A model generated the notes under the pieces. The model saw only the letters and a program-made list of their open reading frames with translations. It made no database searches and was not told the origin of the DNA. A stretch of DNA of 28,925 nt, from IMG/VR virus record IMGVR_UViG_3300017788_000125, positions 1 through 28,925 of that record; one strand, given 5' to 3'. The translations under genes and the position numbers were made by a program. This document shows, in pieces, positions 20,846 to 28,539 of the stretch. The stretch comes from a virus. Position 1 is the stretch's first letter. Each line of letters begins with the position of its first letter.

Positions 20846-21018
20846 TGGCTGCTTCCAAACCCAACAACGCTGCTCTTTGGTCTAAGGTGAAGTCCGAGGC
20901 CAAGAAGAAGTTTGATGTGTACCCAAGTGCGTATGCAAATGCTTGGGCGGCTAAGACTTATAAGGCACGGGGCGGCTCATGGTCTGGTGCTGACAACCGG
21001 GTGAAGAAGCGTGGCTAA
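20845..21018 (+). CDS. Small basic protein (57 aa)
   Basis: A 57-aa protein starting MAASKPNNAALWSKVKSEAKKKF, then YPSAYANAWAAKTYKARGG. The YPSAYAN motif and Lys-rich helices match a small family I recall in phages and algal giant viruses (possibly DUF5872; name unverified). The ATG overlaps the preceding TAA, and its end overlaps the next gene by 8 nt. Probably a small DNA-binding or virion-core protein. Confidence 0.7.
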   Translation: MAASKPNNAALWSKVKSEAKKKFDVYPSAYANAWAAKTYKARGGSWSGADNRVKKRG

Positions 21019-21247
21019 GGGCGGACTCGGCAAGTGGTTCGGCGAGAAGTGGGTCGATGTAAAGACCGGCAAGGACTGCGGTCGCTCCGGCTCAGAGAAG
21101 TCTAAGCGCGGGTATCCCGCGTGCCGACCAGAGGCTGCTGCCAAAAAGATGTCGTCGTCTGAGAAACAGGCAATGGCTAGTAAGAAAACCGGGCCTACGA
21201 GACAATCATGGCCTGTGTCCCCATCAGGAAAGAGGAAAGGAAAATAA
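21011..21247 (+). CDS. Small basic protein (78 aa)
   Basis: A 78-aa basic protein that starts at a GTG at 21011 inside the end of the previous gene. It reads GGLGKWFGEKWVDVKTGKDCGR, then GYPACRPEAAAKKMSSSEK and a Lys/Arg tail. The KWFGEKWVDVKTGK-CGR/YPACRP pattern is one I recall from phages and large DNA viruses; its role is not known. The Cys pair could bind a metal. The gene ends directly before the next ATG. Confidence 0.72.
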   Translation: MAKGGLGKWFGEKWVDVKTGKDCGRSGSEKSKRGYPACRPEAAAKKMSSSEKQAMASKKTGPTRQSWPVSPSGKRKGK

Positions 21248-21490
21248 ATGGCACGCTACCTACGCAACATCAAAGACGGCTTCATCTACGACTGGAACCC
21301 CATTCTGGCCGAGAATCCAATGTGTGAAGAAGTCACCGAGGAAGAAGCCTTCCCTGAGAACTTTGTTCCCAAAGCACAGAAGGGCCGCAAGAGCGCCCTG
21401 AAGTTGGACACTCCTGAGGATGTTATCCCCGAGGCTCCTGCTGGCAACGAAGAACTTAACGCCGAAGCATCTAAGGGATTACCCGAATGA
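21248..21490 (+). CDS. Small acidic hypothetical protein (80 aa)
   Basis: An 80-aa protein, MARYLRNIKDGFIYDWNPILAENP, with an acidic EEVTEEEAFPENF stretch and a Pro/Glu/Ala-rich tail. The opening recurs in aquatic phages next to adaptor genes; function unknown. It overlaps the next gene by 4 nt (ATGA). It may be a small virion or adaptor-assembly protein. Confidence 0.7.
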   Translation: MARYLRNIKDGFIYDWNPILAENPMCEEVTEEEAFPENFVPKAQKGRKSALKLDTPEDVIPEAPAGNEELNAEASKGLPE

Positions 21491-22131
21491 TACTCAACGA
21501 TGTAATCACTGAGGTTCGTCGCATCCTCCAAGACATCAACGCACCGCAGCGTTACAGCGACGCGGTGTTGTTGGGCTTCGCCAACCAAGCGTTGAAGCGG
21601 ATTGCTGTGTTGCGCCCTGACCTCTTTGCTTACATGGGCGAGATACCTACAACGGCAGGGGCCGTCATCCAGTCCGCTCCAGCGGATTCCATCCGCATCA
21701 TGGAAATCTTCCAAGTTAAAGACGGGGCGGGGGTAACTGAAGTTAGCCGCGACTCATTGGATGAAACCTACCCCGGTTGGATGAACGATGCGGCTGGCCC
21801 GACTGTTAATTGGATGCGGCATGTGCGTAACGCCAACCGCTTCTTCATCTACCCCAAAGCCCCGGCAAACCAGATTCTAATTGGTGAGTACGCACAAACA
21901 CCACAGAACTACGATGGCGCAACCACAGTTGCCTTGTTGTCAGATGCCTACTTCCCCGTCGTGGTAGATGCAGCGGTCTTTATCGCGGAGTCGGTGGACA
22001 ACGAGCATGTCAACTCCAACCGCGCTCAACTATTCCAGCAGTCTTTCACTCAGGCTCTAGGCGTCAGCGCTCAGAGCCGTCCGATTACGGACACTGAGGA
22101 GTCTGGTCTACCTCCCGATCTGGTGATCTAA
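21487..22131 (+). CDS. DUF6682-like head-tail connector / adaptor protein
   Basis: A 214-aa protein with an N-terminal helix and the pattern RILQDINAPQRYSDAVLLGFANQALKRIAVLRPDLF, followed by GAVIQSAPADSIRIMEIFQV, a YPGWMNDAAGPTVNWMRHVRN segment and FFIYPKAPA. These fit DUF6682-type phage proteins (my recollection). Genes of this kind lie just after the capsid block and fit an adaptor role at the portal. It overlaps the previous gene and abuts the next with no gap. Confidence 0.75.
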   Translation: MILNDVITEVRRILQDINAPQRYSDAVLLGFANQALKRIAVLRPDLFAYMGEIPTTAGAVIQSAPADSIRIMEIFQVKDGAGVTEVSRDSLDETYPGWMNDAAGPTVNWMRHVRNANRFFIYPKAPANQILIGEYAQTPQNYDGATTVALLSDAYFPVVVDAAVFIAESVDNEHVNSNRAQLFQQSFTQALGVSAQSRPITDTEESGLPPDLVI

Positions 22132-22785
22132 ATGGCTACTCGTACCTTCCTATCCCTCGCTACACGCCTTGCAACAAGCGTTCCGGGCTGTCCGCAGCCC
22201 GTCATCGTGCAGTATGTTCGTGATGCTGCGATCGAAGTGTGCGAGCGCACCCTGTCTTGGCGGTACATGCAGCCTATTATTAGGGTTACCCCGGGGGTAT
22301 ATGAGTATCCTTACACCAATCCTACAGGGTCTGAGGTGCATGCGTTCCTCACAGCGACCATTAACGGCGAGCATTTAGAGCCTGTGACCCTTGAACAACT
22401 GGCAGGAATGTACCCTGATTGGCCTAGCACGGCGGTTGATAAGCGGTCTGACCCCCGTCTGATTTGTCAAATTGACCCAGATAACTTCGTAATTGCCCCG
22501 ATTCCTGACAATTCCAAGGTCTACGATATCAAGATGATCGTGGCTTTGAAGCCTCTGCGGGACTCTACAGGTATGGATAAGACTGTGTTTGATGAGTTGG
22601 AAGACACCATCATGCACGGTGCGCTGCAACATCTTCTGGTGCTGCCAGATAAGCACTGGTCAGACAGAGAACTGGCTGCATATCACTCGAAGCAGTACCT
22701 TTACAAAACCACTGAGCGTAGAGCACGGGCCAACATTGGGGCAGCACGAGCCACAATGACCGTTAAGATGCGCCCATTCGCATGA
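22132..22785 (+). CDS. Head-tail adaptor / tail-tube-like protein (217 aa)
   Basis: A 217-aa protein that begins ATRTFLSLATRLATSVPGCPQPVIVQYVRDAAIEVCERTLSWRYM, a helical N-terminal domain, then beta-rich parts with PGVYEYPYTNPTGSEVH. A C-terminal helix runs LEDTIMHGALQHLLVLPDKHWSDRELAAYHSKQYLYKTTERRARANIGAAR. This layout is like adaptor/tail-tube A proteins of short-tailed phages. Position directly after the DUF6682 gene supports this. Exact family not proven. Confidence 0.68.
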   Translation: MATRTFLSLATRLATSVPGCPQPVIVQYVRDAAIEVCERTLSWRYMQPIIRVTPGVYEYPYTNPTGSEVHAFLTATINGEHLEPVTLEQLAGMYPDWPSTAVDKRSDPRLICQIDPDNFVIAPIPDNSKVYDIKMIVALKPLRDSTGMDKTVFDELEDTIMHGALQHLLVLPDKHWSDRELAAYHSKQYLYKTTERRARANIGAARATMTVKMRPFA

Positions 22786-22792
22786 GGTAGAT

Positions 22793-23128
22793 ATGGCTAC
22801 AGATGTCATTCGCTTAGTTTCTGGGGACGAGAGGCCAGTCGTTATTGTTACGCTAACGGATGACATTACTGGGGGAGTCGTTGATCTTAGTGCGGCGTCC
22901 ACAACAGTCTCGATCAAATTCCGTGCGGCCGGTACAACGACCGTACTCTCCACAATAACTTGCTCTAAGTTGAGTGGGGGAACTACCGGTCAGGTGCAGT
23001 TTGACTTCACAGGTGGTGTACTAGATGTAGACCCCGGCCCTTACGAGGGGGAGATTCAGATCAGTTTCAACGGACAGATTCAGACTGTCTTTGATGTCCT
23101 GCGCTTTGTGGTGAGGGATAACTTCTAA
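22793..23128 (+). CDS. Small beta-sandwich virion protein (BppU-N-like)
   Basis: A 111-aa protein that alternates strands in an Ig-like fold: VIRLVSGDERPVVIVTLTDDITGGVVDLSAASTTVSIKFRAAG, then VQFDFTGGVLDVDPGPYEGEIQISFNGQ. The opening DERPVVIVTLTDD...VDLSAA resembles N-terminal domains of baseplate upper proteins (BppU type). It is likely a fibre-anchoring or neck appendage protein. Its TAA overlaps the ATG of the repeat protein (TAATG). Confidence 0.65.
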   Translation: MATDVIRLVSGDERPVVIVTLTDDITGGVVDLSAASTTVSIKFRAAGTTTVLSTITCSKLSGGTTGQVQFDFTGGVLDVDPGPYEGEIQISFNGQIQTVFDVLRFVVRDNF

Positions 23129-24516
23129 TGGCAAACATCCGGGCCTCCGCCGTTGCTGTATCAGTTCTAGCCGCCGCATTGTCGGCTGGGACGGTCTCGG
23201 CTTCGCAGAGTGTCCAGAGTGTGTCGGCCTCAGTCCGCGCCCCGACAATTTCAGCCAGCGTGTTTCTTGTACCGCTCAAGGTATTGGAGGAGCAGCAGGT
23301 ATTCATGTCTGACTTCCGGGTGTTGTCTGTTGACACGATAGCGATTGAAGTTTCGATTGCAACAGATGATGTTGCGATCACAACAGAAAAGGCGCTGACC
23401 GACTCTGTGACTGTGGTCGAGACGGCTTTCCGGGCAATCAATTCCACGATTGACTTTGACCCAAGCGACCCAGATGCTGACCCTGATCCGATCTTTGTGG
23501 CTGAGGCTGATGCTAAGGATGTAGGGAAAACCCTAACAGATGCTGCGGCTGCTACCGATGCAGACGCTAAGACAGTCGGCAAAGCCGAGTCAGACTCTGT
23601 AAGCGTTGCAGAGGCAATCAATACCAAAGATGTTGGTAAGAACCTGACGGATGCGGCTACCGCTGCGGACGCAGTAAACGAATTTGCTGTTGACAAGCCG
23701 CTGACGGATGCTGCGGCTATCGCTGAAGCCAGCGCCAAAGAACTTACTCGACCCGATGTTGCCGACTCGGTGACTGCGGCTGACGACTCCTTCCGTTCGC
23801 CGGGGTTGGGTAAGACTGACTCGGTGACTGCGGCTGATGCGGTCAACACCCTTGACATCGGTAAGAACCCAAGCGACTCGGTGACTGCGGCAGAGACTGA
23901 CGCCAAGTCCATCGACAAGCCACTGACCGATACAGTCACGATGACTGACTTCGTGGTTAAAACACCGGCCTATGTGTTCGACTTCGATACCCTCGATGCT
24001 GATGCTGACCCAGACCCGGTAACAGTTGCTGAAGCGGCAAACTACTCCGTTGGTAAATATGTGACTGATTCGTTCTCGATGTCAGACACAATTACCTCGT
24101 TTGATGTAAGTAAGATACTTGCTGACTCGGCTACGATTGCTGAATCTATTGCGCTTGAACTCATCCTAGGTGAGACGACTGCTATCTATCCCGACTATGT
24201 GTCGATGGATGACGGAGATAACTTCGTGTTCCATCGGTACAAGACTACTGTTGCTGACTATACAGAAGTGTTAGGTGGCGCAGATAGTTTGCTGAACTCG
24301 GATTACATGCAGAACGCTAGTGACAGCCATGCCTTTGAGAACTACACAGGACTCATCAATGGCCCCGGACTGTTACTAACTGCACCGCTCATTGGCGGGG
24401 AATTTATCACCTACGGCTCTAGCACTGGCGCAGGATTCGTCGTAAACTTCCACTATACTGATGCGGCTGACCGCACAGTTGGTGGGTACTACTTCAACCA
24501 GACCCCCATCCTTTAA
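23128..24516 (+). CDS. Repetitive fibre-like virion protein
   Basis: A 462-aa protein. The N-terminal 50 residues are Ala/Ser/Val-rich and look like a signal peptide but are probably a virion anchor. Residues about 91-341 are tandem repeats of 18-20 residues (core x-LTDSVTxAExxxKDVGKx; for example units begin at 91, 137, 155, 173, 192, 212, 230, 249, 268, 314, 332). Two acidic inserts with DADPDP (109-127 and 285-303) interrupt them. The last 110 residues form a non-repeating, aromatic C-terminal domain, a likely tip. It is probably a trimeric or helical fibre. Confidence 0.75.
   Translation: MANIRASAVAVSVLAAALSAGTVSASQSVQSVSASVRAPTISASVFLVPLKVLEEQQVFMSDFRVLSVDTIAIEVSIATDDVAITTEKALTDSVTVVETAFRAINSTIDFDPSDPDADPDPIFVAEADAKDVGKTLTDAAAATDADAKTVGKAESDSVSVAEAINTKDVGKNLTDAATAADAVNEFAVDKPLTDAAAIAEASAKELTRPDVADSVTAADDSFRSPGLGKTDSVTAADAVNTLDIGKNPSDSVTAAETDAKSIDKPLTDTVTMTDFVVKTPAYVFDFDTLDADADPDPVTVAEAANYSVGKYVTDSFSMSDTITSFDVSKILADSATIAESIALELILGETTAIYPDYVSMDDGDNFVFHRYKTTVADYTEVLGGADSLLNSDYMQNASDSHAFENYTGLINGPGLLLTAPLIGGEFITYGSSTGAGFVVNFHYTDAADRTVGGYYFNQTPIL
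23398..24147 (+). repeat. Tandem repeat region in the fibre-like gene
   Basis: About 11 units of 54-60 nt encode TDSVT/AxExxxKxxGK repeats. Codons vary between units, so the array is old or under strong drift. Such arrays expand and shrink by recombination and can change fibre length between related phages. Confidence 0.75.
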
Positions 24517-24527
24517 GGAGAACTGAA

Positions 24528-24968
24528 ATGCTGAATGACTCGATCAAAGTTACAGGTGAACTTCGCATCACCGTAACGAACCCCGAGGGCAACATCAAAC
24601 AAGAGATTGTTGTTCCCAACCTTGTAGTCACTACGGGTAAAAACTTCATTGCCTCTCGTATGGCTGGTACTTCCAGTAATGTCATGTCGCACATGGCTAT
24701 CGGTTCTGGCACAACGGCTGCTGCCGTTGGCGACACAGCACTTGAAACTGAACTCGGTCGTGTGTCTCTAACTTCTGCAACTGTTACCACCAACAGCGTG
24801 GCTTATGTGGCTACCTTCCCTGCCGGTACGGGTACTGGTGCTGTGACTGAGGCAGGCATCCTGAACGCTGCATCTTCTGGCACGCTGCTTTGCCGCACTG
24901 TGTTCTCGGTGATTAACAAGGGCGCAGCAGATACGCTCGGTATCACTTGGACTGTGACCGTTAACTAA
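24528..24968 (+). CDS. Fibre-associated virion protein (146 aa)
   Basis: A 146-aa protein: LNDSIKVTGELRITVTNPEGNIKQEIVVPNLVVTTGKNFIASRM, then HMAIGSGTTAAAVGDTALETELGRVSLTSATVTT, then Gly/Thr/Val-rich strands. The VPNLVVTTGKN / MAIGSGTTAA pattern is common in tail-fibre or appendage proteins of aquatic phages. AAGGAG is upstream. Function is inferred from family resemblance and position among fibre genes. Confidence 0.72.
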   Translation: MLNDSIKVTGELRITVTNPEGNIKQEIVVPNLVVTTGKNFIASRMAGTSSNVMSHMAIGSGTTAAAVGDTALETELGRVSLTSATVTTNSVAYVATFPAGTGTGAVTEAGILNAASSGTLLCRTVFSVINKGAADTLGITWTVTVN

Positions 24969-24978
24969 GGAGTAGGGA

Positions 24979-25860
24979 ATGGGCATCAAATTCGCAAATA
25001 GTGCTTTTGCTACGCTCGCTTCTAGTATTACTAATAGCGACACCAGCATTACGCTTACTACTGGGCAAGGTGCTCGATTCCCTTCGCTTGCAGGTGGTGA
25101 CTATTTCTACGCCACTTTGATCGACGCGTCGAACAACCTAGAGATCGTCAAGTGTACGGCTCGCTCAACGGATGTACTGACTGTCACTCGTGCGCAAGAG
25201 TCCACAACGGCTCGTTCGTTTAGCGCAGGCGACCGCATTGAGTTGCGGATTACTGCTGCTGGTATTGATGATGCTACTGACATCGACTTGATTCTGCCTT
25301 CGCAGACGGGCAACAGTGGTAAGTATCTAACTACGAACGGCTCTGCTTCGTCGTGGGGTACGGTTGATTTAACCAACTTGAGTGCGTCGAATTTGACGAG
25401 CGGGACTATTTCTACTGCTAGGATGTACACGGGGGCAATTCTTAAATACACAAATCATACTAATACTACTAGGTATGCTCCCAGTGCGGCGGCAACTAGT
25501 ACTATCTATAATTTTACTTACTCTAAAACCGGTAGTACAGATGTTGGGTTAATTATATCCGCAAATATGCAGATATGGAATGATAATAACGGTGGTACTT
25601 ATATGTTCGTCGATATTGACAACACAAAATACTACACTGGTGTGCATGATGATAATGCAAGTTCCGGTGGCCCCGGGGTTGTTAATGTTGGACTTTATGT
25701 AGCGGGGCTTGCTTCTGGCAACCGAACAATTGGTATTGGATGGAGCACAGCAGACGGGAATTCAAACCTTCCATTTACCGTAATTCATCCTAACACTAGC
25801 GACGACGCACGGAATCGCCAGCAAGGTTCAAGTTGGCATATTTGGGAGGTTAAAGCATGA
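24979..25860 (+). CDS. Fibre protein with shared anchor domain and AT-rich tip
   Basis: A 293-aa protein. Residues 1-97 (GIKFANSAFATLASSITNSDTSITLTTGQGARFPS...) are a beta-rich anchor domain also found in the 117-aa protein at 26216-26569. Residues about 98-150 are a connector with TNGSASSWGTVDLTNLSASNLTSGTIS, a typical fibre collar motif, and residues about 150-293 form a distinct tip domain. From about 25440 the codons turn AT-rich (many AAT, TAT), unlike neighbours, so the tip may have come from another phage. It is likely a host-recognition fibre. Confidence 0.82.
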   Translation: MGIKFANSAFATLASSITNSDTSITLTTGQGARFPSLAGGDYFYATLIDASNNLEIVKCTARSTDVLTVTRAQESTTARSFSAGDRIELRITAAGIDDATDIDLILPSQTGNSGKYLTTNGSASSWGTVDLTNLSASNLTSGTISTARMYTGAILKYTNHTNTTRYAPSAAATSTIYNFTYSKTGSTDVGLIISANMQIWNDNNGGTYMFVDIDNTKYYTGVHDDNASSGGPGVVNVGLYVAGLASGNRTIGIGWSTADGNSNLPFTVIHPNTSDDARNRQQGSSWHIWEVKA

Positions 25861-26213
25861 GAGGTACTAATAACTTTGATAAGGCAGTTCGTGCGTTTAG
25901 TGGCTTTCCGGGGTATCAGGGGAATCCTGCAACCAACGAAACTGAGTTTAACGCGCTGTTCGGTGAGGACAACCCTTGGGAAAACAAACCTACATGGGCG
26001 CAGGTTCAGGCTGAACTTCAGAATGTACTTGCCGAAGATACAAAAGTTGAAGCCAAAAAGCGTATCGCTGCTACTGACTGGTCAGTGCTACCTGATGTCG
26101 GCATTTCAAATGTTGTGGAGTTCGAGACTTATCGTGCGGCTCTGCGGGAACTGATTAAGAACCCTGTGGCTGACCCGGTGTGGCCTACTGAGCCTGAACC
26201 TGTCTGGAGTTAA
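25857..26213 (+). CDS. Tail-fibre assembly chaperone-like protein
   Basis: A 118-aa protein with a C-terminal signature KRIAATDWSVLPDVGISNVVEFETYRAALRELIKNPVADPVWPTEPEPVWS, which matches phage tail assembly chaperone/XkdW-type proteins (DW...YR-ALR...WP-EP). It overlaps the fibre gene by 4 nt (ATGA), as expected for a dedicated chaperone or a cap on the fibre C-terminus. The N-terminal part (AFSGFPGYQGNPATNETEFNALFG) is unassigned. Confidence 0.78.
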   Translation: MRGTNNFDKAVRAFSGFPGYQGNPATNETEFNALFGEDNPWENKPTWAQVQAELQNVLAEDTKVEAKKRIAATDWSVLPDVGISNVVEFETYRAALRELIKNPVADPVWPTEPEPVWS

Positions 26214-26215
26214 TC

Positions 26216-26569
26216 ATGGGATTAAAAGTCGCCAATAACGCCTACGGCACACTGAACGCTGGCATCACCAACTCAGATACGACTATCGTACTGAACGCGG
26301 GTGAGGGTGCGCGTTTCCCATCGTTGTCGGCGGGTGACTATTTCTTTGCCACGCTGATTGATACAACCAACAACCTTGAGATTGTGAAGGTCACGGCCCG
26401 CAGCACGGACACTATGACAATTGTTCGTGGGGAAGATGGCACATCTGCCCGGGCGTTTAATGCGAACAGCCGATTTGAGTTACGCCCAGTAGCGGCTTTG
26501 TTTAATGAGTTTGCTGAGCGTGCAACTACGGGTAAAGCCATCGCAATGGCGATTGTGTTCGGAGGATAA
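26216..26569 (+). CDS. Short paralogue of the fibre anchor domain
   Basis: A 117-aa protein whose first about 95 residues match the N-terminus of the 293-aa fibre: same GxKxANxAxxTLxxxITNSDT, GARFPSLxxGDYFxATLID, NNLEIVKxTARSTDxxTxxR and SAR-F---R-ELR-A spacing. Its C-terminus is instead short (LFNEFAERATTGKAIAMAIVFGG). It is probably a separate appendage or connector subunit using the same anchor. Codon use is ordinary. Confidence 0.85.
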   Translation: MGLKVANNAYGTLNAGITNSDTTIVLNAGEGARFPSLSAGDYFFATLIDTTNNLEIVKVTARSTDTMTIVRGEDGTSARAFNANSRFELRPVAALFNEFAERATTGKAIAMAIVFGG

Positions 26570-26571
26570 GA

Positions 26572-26925
26572 ATGTCGCACTTCGCTAGAGTCAACGCACA
26601 AGGTATCGTCGAGCAGGTAATTGTTGCAGAGCAAGACTTTATTGGCACTCTGCCTGACGCCTCCTCTTGGGTACAGACTTCATACAACACACATGGTGGT
26701 GAGCATCCTGAGGGTCGCCCTCTGCGTAAGAACTACGCAGGAATTGGGTTTACCTACGACGCAGGTCGTGATGCGTTCATACCACCTAAACCATACAGCA
26801 AGTGGGTACTGAACGAGACAACCTGCTTGTGGGATGCTCCGACTCAGTATCCTAACGACGGCAAACTTTATACATGGGACGACGACGCTGGTAACTGGGT
26901 CGAAGTGCCCGATCAAGGAGAGTAA
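26572..26925 (+). CDS. Conserved aquatic-phage virion-associated protein (117 aa)
   Basis: A 117-aa protein, MSHFARVNAQGIVEQVIVAEQDFIGTL..., with WVQTSYNTHGG, PLRKNYAGIGFTYDAGRDAFIPPKPYSKWVLNE and WDAPTQYPNDGKLYTWDDDAGNW. This pattern is very common in marine and freshwater phages and usually lies among fibre genes, but its role is unknown. AGGA lies upstream and the gene sits 2 nt after the previous stop. Confidence 0.85.
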   Translation: MSHFARVNAQGIVEQVIVAEQDFIGTLPDASSWVQTSYNTHGGEHPEGRPLRKNYAGIGFTYDAGRDAFIPPKPYSKWVLNETTCLWDAPTQYPNDGKLYTWDDDAGNWVEVPDQGE

Positions 26926-26927
26926 TC

Positions 26928-27281
26928 ATGGCAGCCCCAAATATCGTCAACGTAGCAACCATCACAGGTAAAACGGCGGTGCAGGCTGTCGGTACATCCG
27001 CAACTGCAATCGTCACTAACTCAAGTGGTAGCGGTAAAGTCTTTAAGGTCAACGCACTCTACGTAGCCAACGTGGATGGAACTAGCCCAGCCGACATTAC
27101 GGTAGATTTGTTTCGTTCGTCAACGGCTTATCCAATTGCTTCGACTATCTCTGTTCCGGCTGATGCCACTTTGGATATTGTGTCAAAAGCCCTCTATCTC
27201 GAAGAAGGTGATTCCTTACGGTGTACTGCCAGTGCATCTGGCGACCTCGTAGCCGTATGTTCGTATGAGGAGATTTCGTAA
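26928..27281 (+). CDS. Small beta-rich virion protein (117 aa)
   Basis: A 117-aa Ala/Val/Ser/Thr-rich protein: AAPNIVNVATITGKTAVQAVGTSATAIVTNSSGSGKVFKVNALYVANVDGTSPADITVDLF, then PADATLDIVSKALYLEEGDSLRCTASASGDL. It is likely an Ig-like or beta-sandwich appendage protein; LEEGDSLRxxASxxGDLxxxxSYEEIS recurs in phage virion proteins. GGAG lies 7 nt upstream, and its TAA overlaps the next gene by one base. Confidence 0.75.
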   Translation: MAAPNIVNVATITGKTAVQAVGTSATAIVTNSSGSGKVFKVNALYVANVDGTSPADITVDLFRSSTAYPIASTISVPADATLDIVSKALYLEEGDSLRCTASASGDLVAVCSYEEIS

Positions 27282-28198
27282 TGGCTATTACGTCAAGTGG
27301 CATTTGGTCGGCAAAACAAGTCCGAGATAGTAGAGCAGATGCTGATTATCCACGCTTGTACTCTGTCGAGTATCTTGTAATTGCGGGTGGCGGCGGCGGT
27401 TCGGATACTGCTGGCGGCGGGGCAGGTGGTTATCGTACTTCTGTTTCGGGAGCGACATCCGGCGGTGGAGCATCTGCGGAGGCTCCGCTATCTCTTACCC
27501 CCGGTATTGCTTATACCGTTACTGTCGGTGCTGGTGGTGCTGGCGGAACAAACAACAATCCTGCTCGCGGCGGTAAAGGTAGTGACTCTGTATTCGGGTC
27601 AATTACATCTATTGGCGGTGGTTCAGGCGGAGCAGGTTTTGCAAACAGTTCATTAAGTGAAGGTGAAGCAGGCGGCTCTGGTGGCGGTGGTTCGACTTAT
27701 GCTGGGTCTAGTATCCAACGATTTGGTGGCGCGGGTACTACCGGGCAAGGATATGCTGGTGGTAATAGCCTTTCTAATTACTGGACGGGCGGCGGCGGAG
27801 GCGGTGCTGGTGCTGTTGGGCAAAATGCTTCAGGTGCAAATAGTGATGCAGGTGTTGCTGGTAATGGAGGTAATGGTGTTTCTTCGTCTATTACTGGTTC
27901 TGCGGTAACTCGCGCTGGCGGCGGCGGTGGCGGGCAAGGTAACACAGGAGCAGGCGGTGATGGCGGTTCTGGCGGCGGCGGCGCGGGGGGTAAGGCAACG
28001 TCAACTAACGGTGGAAGTGGGACTGCTAATACTGGTTCCGGTGGTGGCGGTACTTGGGATACGTTATGTGGCAGCGGTGGTTCGGGTATTGTGATTATTC
28101 GCTATGCAGGTTCGCAACGCGGTACTGGCGGCACAGTAACTTCTGCAAACGGCTACACCATTCACACATTCACATCTTCTGGAACTTATACAGCATAA
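27281..28198 (+). CDS. Glycine-rich fibre tip / receptor-binding protein
   Basis: A 305-aa protein. A short N-terminus (about 1-29) leads to VEYLVIAGGGGGSDTAGGGAGGYR and a long run of Gly-rich motifs (GGGxGG, GGGGAGG) to about residue 270, ending with IVIIRYAGSQ...GYTIHTFTSSGTYTA. The VIAGGGGG and GSGIVIIRY blocks are the signature of poly-glycine sandwich domains seen in some phage fibre tips and adhesins. The Gly loops likely make the host contacts. The gene ends with TAATG onto the next. Confidence 0.85.
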   Translation: MAITSSGIWSAKQVRDSRADADYPRLYSVEYLVIAGGGGGSDTAGGGAGGYRTSVSGATSGGGASAEAPLSLTPGIAYTVTVGAGGAGGTNNNPARGGKGSDSVFGSITSIGGGSGGAGFANSSLSEGEAGGSGGGGSTYAGSSIQRFGGAGTTGQGYAGGNSLSNYWTGGGGGGAGAVGQNASGANSDAGVAGNGGNGVSSSITGSAVTRAGGGGGGQGNTGAGGDGGSGGGGAGGKATSTNGGSGTANTGSGGGGTWDTLCGSGGSGIVIIRYAGSQRGTGGTVTSANGYTIHTFTSSGTYTA

Positions 28199-28374
28199 TG
28201 GAAAAACGCCAACCTCTCGTGATGTTTCCCAACGGAGCGCTTGCCCGTTGTGAGGAAGTGCCGCCTGAGGGGGTCTTAGTAATCGAACCAGAACTGCCTG
28301 AGGAATCAGATTTCCCAGCAGTGATTGACCAAACACAAGCAGTTAAGGAGGCAGAAAGTGGCAACAACGCATGA
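28198..28374 (+). CDS. Small acidic hypothetical protein (58 aa)
   Basis: A 58-aa acidic protein (MEKRQPLVMFPNGALARCEEVPPEGVLVIEPELPEESDF...). The ATG overlaps the previous TAA by one base (TAATG) and the C-terminus overlaps the holin-like gene by 17 nt, so it is embedded in a coupled block. Function unknown; a small virion or lysis-region accessory. Confidence 0.65.
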   Translation: MEKRQPLVMFPNGALARCEEVPPEGVLVIEPELPEESDFPAVIDQTQAVKEAESGNNA

Positions 28375-28537
28375 ACTGGAGGTTCAATTGACATCGCACG
28401 AGGCTGTATGCGCAGAGCGCTATCAAACCTTTATCCAGCGTGTTGACCGACTGGAGTCTCTGATGATTAAAACCGCAGGTGCTTTGATAGTCGGCATGGC
28501 GGGTATCCTCGTGACTATCGTCCTCAAAGGAGTATGA
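28358..28537 (+). CDS. Holin-like small membrane protein
   Basis: A 59-aa protein that starts at a GTG at 28358 with AAGGAGG 6 nt upstream. An amphipathic charged helix (ERYQTFIQRVDRLESLM) is followed by a C-terminal membrane helix (TAGALIVGMAGILVTIVL, ending KGV). This helix-plus-single-membrane-segment layout is like XhlA-type or T7-like holins, and the position after the fibre genes suits a lysis gene. No endolysin is in the window, so the call is tentative. Confidence 0.6.
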   Translation: MATTHELEVQLTSHEAVCAERYQTFIQRVDRLESLMIKTAGALIVGMAGILVTIVLKGV

Positions 28538-28539
28538 CC

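Noticed and set aside
23067-23939. 290-codon leftward frame opposite the repeat fibre gene
   Set aside because: Ser/Ala/Val repeats are the antisense image of the fibre repeats.
23398-24147. CRISPR-like array
   Set aside because: The repeats are in frame, vary in sequence, have no constant spacer design and encode protein.
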